A stretch of DNA of 24,948 bases from contig CAKARF010000007.1 of NCBI GenBank assembly GCA_916720465.1, positions 1 to 24,948 on the forward strand, given 5' to 3'. Below the pieces are notes generated by a model. The model worked only from the letters and a program-made list of their open reading frames with translations, was not told where the DNA came from and did not search any database. Each line of letters begins with the position of its first letter. Position 1 is the first letter of the stretch. Source of the stretch: an uncultured Atopobium sp. (GTDB lineage: Bacteria; Actinomycetota; Coriobacteriia; Coriobacteriales; Atopobiaceae). Position numbers and translations under genes: made by a program. Of the stretch, positions 23,351 to 24,948 are shown piece by piece.

Positions 23351-24948
23351 CGAAGATAAAGAGCGTGTAAGACAAGCAACAGACTTTGTCACGCTTGTTT
23401 CAGAGACAGTTGAGCTTAAACCCCGAGGTCAGGACTATTGGGGATGCTGTCCCTTCCACCAAGAAAAAAGCCCCTCATTTAAGATAAACCCCTCCACGGG
23501 TCTTTGGCACTGCTTTGGCGCTTGCTCCGAAGGCGGAGACGTCTTCAGTTATGTCATGAAGCGAGAAAACCTGGATTTTCCTGATGCCATTAGATACCTT
23601 GCTGATAAAGCAGGCATTACGCTTTCAGAAGAGGCTCATGTTTCTAAAGGTCCTCGCAAGAATCGCCTGATTGAGTGTCTTACAGAAGCCGAGAATTACT
23701 TCCACTCCATGCTTATGCGTGGAAGGGGAGAAGGTCCTGAGGCGGCGCGTGCATATCTCTCTGGTCGTGGGTTTGGAGCAGCTGTCTGTAAGCGCTGGAA
23801 GCTGGGATATGCGCCTGGTAGAGGCGCGCTTGTGGCGCACTTGCGCAAATGCGGCTATACCACGCAAGAGATGATTGCTGCCAACCTTGCTGTTGAGCGC
23901 AATGGTCGGATTAGCGACTGGTTCTATGACCGCGTGATGTTCCCAATTCATGATGAACAGGGAAGAACCATTGCTTTTGGTGGTCGAATAACTAAAAAGG
24001 TAGAAAACGCCCCCAAGTATCTAAACACCAGGGACACTTCCGTCTTTAATAAAGGTAAGCACCTCTTTGCCTACGACGTGGCAAAAGAGGCTATTGCAGC
24101 TCAGTCTGAGGCCATTATTTGCGAGGGTTACACTGACGTTATTGCCATGCACGAGGCCGGCTTTACTAATACTGTGGCAGCTCTTGGTACCGCTTTTACG
24201 TCTGAACACGTCAAACTTATTGATCGCCAGCGTGCGCGCAAAATTATTTGCATGTTTGATGGCGATGCCGCAGGTCAACACGCTGCCGCACGTGCTATTA
24301 AATTTATCGATAAAACAACCGCTGCGTTTCTTTGCGTTGTTTTGCCCAATAATCAGGACCCCATGGAGTTTCTCGCCGAGTCTGGTGCAGACAAACTGCG
24401 TCCTATCTTAGACTCTGCTCGTCCACTCATGGACTTTGTCTTTGACGCCACAACCGCACAGTTTGACTTATCCGTGCCGGGCGGTCGAGTCAAGGCGCTT
24501 GAAGCTTTAGCATCCTTATTGGCCCCACTCAAGACATCAGTACTTCTGAGTGAGTATGCACTTCGTGTGTCTGACCTGCTTCATATTGACGTTGAGGAAG
24601 CAAAGCGCGCAATTAAAGCTGCGCCTATTCAAGACGATACGTTGGATTCTCGCACTTCAAATGCGGCGCGCAAAGCGCCTCAGAAGAGTGCATTCAACTC
24701 CTCGCACAACTCAACTTCCAAGGCTCCAACGTATGCTGACAGTCCTTCATACGATGATGTTCCACCGTATGACGAGGTGCCACCATATGACGATCCATCG
24801 TCATATGGCGTTCCTGCTGATGCTTATACATCCCACGGTTCGCAGGGACTTTCCGCAGAAGATCGTAGACAGGTTAACTCAGAACTTGAACTCTTAAGCG
24901 CTATGGCAACAAATCTGTCCTTGGTGCGAGAGTATCAAGATCGTATCG
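23340..24948 (+). CDS. dnaG: DNA primase DnaG (C-terminal end cut by window edge)
   Basis: The first 536 codons of the replication primase that lays RNA primers at the fork with the DnaB helicase. The start is ATG 23340 inside the end of ribF, with GGGGAGG about six bases upstream. The CHC2 zinc domain has C37-P-F-H40 and C58-FGA-C62, a C-x3-C pair where most DnaG have C-x2-C. The catalytic core includes RVMFPIHDEQGR and LNTRDTSVFNKG. The TOPRIM motifs are EGYTD at 262-266 and DGDAAG from residue 307. A low-complexity linker with PPYD repeats (about residues 468-490) separates the core from the helicase-binding domain, which is only begun at the edge. ribF next to dnaG is an unusual extension of the operon. 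Confidence 0.95.
   Translation, partial: MITDEDKERVRQATDFVTLVSETVELKPRGQDYWGCCPFHQEKSPSFKINPSTGLWHCFGACSEGGDVFSYVMKRENLDFPDAIRYLADKAGITLSEEAHVSKGPRKNRLIECLTEAENYFHSMLMRGRGEGPEAARAYLSGRGFGAAVCKRWKLGYAPGRGALVAHLRKCGYTTQEMIAANLAVERNGRISDWFYDRVMFPIHDEQGRTIAFGGRITKKVENAPKYLNTRDTSVFNKGKHLFAYDVAKEAIAAQSEAIICEGYTDVIAMHEAGFTNTVAALGTAFTSEHVKLIDRQRARKIICMFDGDAAGQHAAARAIKFIDKTTAAFLCVVLPNNQDPMEFLAESGADKLRPILDSARPLMDFVFDATTAQFDLSVPGGRVKALEALASLLAPLKTSVLLSEYALRVSDLLHIDVEEAKRAIKAAPIQDDTLDSRTSNAARKAPQKSAFNSSHNSTSKAPTYADSPSYDDVPPYDEVPPYDDPSSYGVPADAYTSHGSQGLSAEDRRQVNSELELLSAMATNLSLVREYQDRI

Overview
The window looks like a chromosomal segment of a moderate-GC actinobacterium. My best guess is Coriobacteriia, family Atopobiaceae (Atopobium, Lancefieldella or Olsenella relatives). 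That placement is an inference from protein style, the canonical rimP-nusA-infB-rbfA-nrnA-truB-ribF block and a T-box-controlled ileS; no rRNA or other formal marker is present. Nearly all the DNA is coding. I see no tRNA, rRNA, CRISPR array, insertion sequence or integrase.

Left part (1-5487): the start of ftsH runs leftward off the window. A 466-bp non-coding stretch (704-1169) separates it from ileS and holds an isoleucine T-box leader with a transcription terminator. Then come ileS, lspA and an RluD-family pseudouridine synthase, tightly packed on the plus strand.

Accessory island (about 5488-9790): this stretch is visibly more A+T-rich and uses different codons from its flanks. It holds a divergent AraC-family regulator and two adjacent half-ABC transporters. 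The transporters' membrane domains are diverged homologues, but their ATPase domains are the same 664 bp at DNA level (7395-8058 and 9018-9681), including the stop codon and 13 bp beyond it. This is the most striking feature of the window and suggests very recent gene conversion or segmental duplication.

Middle (9801-15356): a membrane GT2 glycosyltransferase; an IMP dehydrogenase that matches the type known from the protozoan Tritrichomonas foetus, down to the numbering of its active-site residues; and leuS, preceded by a perfect 11-bp hairpin.

Right part (15357-24948): a clear promoter and a leader hairpin precede rimP-nusA-infB-rbfA-nrnA-truB-ribF-dnaG, all on the plus strand with short gaps or overlaps. 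Together these genes couple ribosome assembly (rimP, rbfA), transcription elongation (nusA), translation initiation (infB), tRNA modification (truB), nanoRNA turnover (nrnA), flavin cofactor synthesis (ribF) and replication priming (dnaG, cut by the window edge). NusA carries an unusual C-terminal Cys/His cluster, and the ylxR gene that often sits between nusA and infB is absent.
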